In this document: piece by piece, positions 54,530-62,000 of the stretch
Layout: every line of letters begins with the position of its first letter
How positions within the stretch are numbered: the stretch's first letter is position 1
Source of the DNA: Mesostigma viride
Taxonomy: Eukaryota; Streptophyta; Mesostigmatophyceae; Mesostigmatales; Mesostigmataceae
Assembly (NCBI GenBank): GCA_009746045.1
Contig: RPFO01000097.1
Location: 252,501 to 314,500, forward strand
Direction: 5' to 3'
DNA length: 62,000 bases
Program-made: the position numbers and the translations under genes
The notes under the pieces: generated by a model
What the model was told of the DNA's origin: nothing
The model's input: only the letters and a program-made list of their open reading frames with translations
Database searches by the model: none

Positions 54530-54780
54530 CTATGCGTCAGCCTACCTATGGCATTGCACTGGTTGTATTGCACCCACAGTGTTGCGCCCCGGCACCATAT
54601 GCTGTGGAGAGAGCGCTCTGTGGCCTGCATGCCCACTTGCGGCAGTGAGAGAAGCTAGGCGCCCTCCCTCCAATGTGTATATATGGGTTGAAGGTTCCTT
54701 TACTCTGTATTGGCACCATGCACGTGACACATGAGTGACGTGCTTATTAATTCATGCATTAATTGATTATACATATCCCT
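54530..54780 (+). mobile_element. Non-LTR element 3'-end fragment
   Basis: It shares TTGCACCCACAGTGTTGC, CTCTGTGGCCTGC, GGCAGTGAGAGAAGCTAG and GGTTGAAGGTTCC with the copies at 50.77-51.13 kb and, reversed, 3.78-3.95 kb, and ends TTAATTCATGCATTAATTGA. Confidence 0.6.
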
Positions 54781-55481
54781 GAGAAGGGGCATATTGCTTA
54801 TCATGCATGCATGGATGAAAGTCCTATACCTAGCTACTCGATCAAGCAGTAATTTAACTCCAGACTCGACAGAGGCATGTGCAATACAATGAATGATCAC
54901 GAATTAGCTGCTTTTCATCCAAAGTTAGTGGGCTTAATCTATTTGCTTTGCAAATCAAACCGACCCCCGTGCACAGAGATTTTTGGATACATCCTGTTAT
55001 TATTATTATTATCATTATTATTAGTATTAGTATTATTAAAAGCTTAACCATACAACTATTTTGAGGACAACCAATGGAATCACGTGTGCAACTTACGCAT
55101 CAATGCTTGGATGTGATCAGCGCATGCATGCCATCGCATCCCGACCCCGTATGCGTCTGTAGCACTTACGATGAATGTGGATATTATTCATGCATGTAGC
55201 ATTCAAGTGGATCCAGTTGGATCCAGCTTCGTTGAGCACTGCTCATGGCTGCCTGAGAACTTATTCTCTTCTCCAGGGGATCGCTCTATCAATGGAGCAC
55301 GAATAGGGCGTAGAACCATCGGTTGACAGACCTGGGGGAATCAGTTGCGCCGCTTGACGTTGCAGGTGCATTATCTGCACAGCAACACACCTACAGTTGT
55401 TCCATAGCATGCCTTCAGTGCATGTCCACACACCTACTGACAGTCAATCACGAATCTCTAGGAAGTAGCATAGAGCAAGGA
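54781..55481. other. Intergenic, (TTA)n microsatellite, no gene recognised
   Basis: A TTA-type microsatellite occupies about 54997-55040. Nothing else is recognised before the stop codon of the next gene at 55482. Confidence 0.5.

Positions 55482-62000
<6,519 letters not shown>

Overview
The window is nuclear DNA of a eukaryote, most likely a chlorophyte green alga. The evidence is GC-rich coding exons cut into many short pieces, GTGCGTG/GTGAG-type donors, huge tandem-repeat introns, Ty1/copia and non-LTR retroelements, and an SPX-type VTC4 polyphosphate polymerase, a family found in green algae and fungi but not in land plants. The species cannot be read from the sequence.

Layout: (1) 479-12005, plus strand: a complete 11-exon VTC4 gene (SPX, catalytic tunnel domain, three-helix membrane domain; 758 residues as I splice it). 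(2) about 12.0-33.1 kb: a gene-poor block of mobile elements. It holds a SINE-like insertion with a 14-bp target duplication (14585-14909), several 5'-truncated non-LTR (LINE) remnants with AATT-type tails, and a young, complete 7.9-kb copia element on the minus strand (15946-23812) nested in one of those LINEs and flanked by the duplication TAAGG. (3) 33119-47360, minus strand: a complete 8-exon gene for a triple KH-domain RNA-binding protein (614 residues) with an SF1-like first KH and two FUBP-like KH domains; its second intron holds over 3 kb of tandem arrays. (4) 48277-51861, plus strand: a small 4-exon coiled-coil protein (112 residues), head to head with the KH gene. (5) 52.3-55.4 kb: two copies of a 173-bp tRNA-derived SINE, other dispersed repeats and a mobile-element ORF tail. 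(6) 55482 to the right edge, minus strand: at least five exons of an unrecognised gene with an acidic N-terminal and a basic C-terminal part; its 5' end lies outside the window.

The strongest unexplained signal runs through all four host genes. Most exon-intron junctions have one to about twenty degraded tandem copies of themselves (the last or first 15-40 exon bases plus the splice site) laid out in the neighbouring intron, or after the stop codon in VTC4. I call these exon-junction echoes. They explain most of the minisatellites next to exons here and litter the introns with decoy splice sites. The copia element is also unusual: its pol order reads integrase, protease-like, reverse transcriptase, RNase H; gag and pol are in one frame parted by a single TGA; an extra ORF precedes gag; and its LTRs end in AGTT...AACT.

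The four host genes have no evident shared pathway; they are neighbours on a repeat-rich chromosome segment. All gene models are by eye from reading frame, splice sites and phase, without transcript data.
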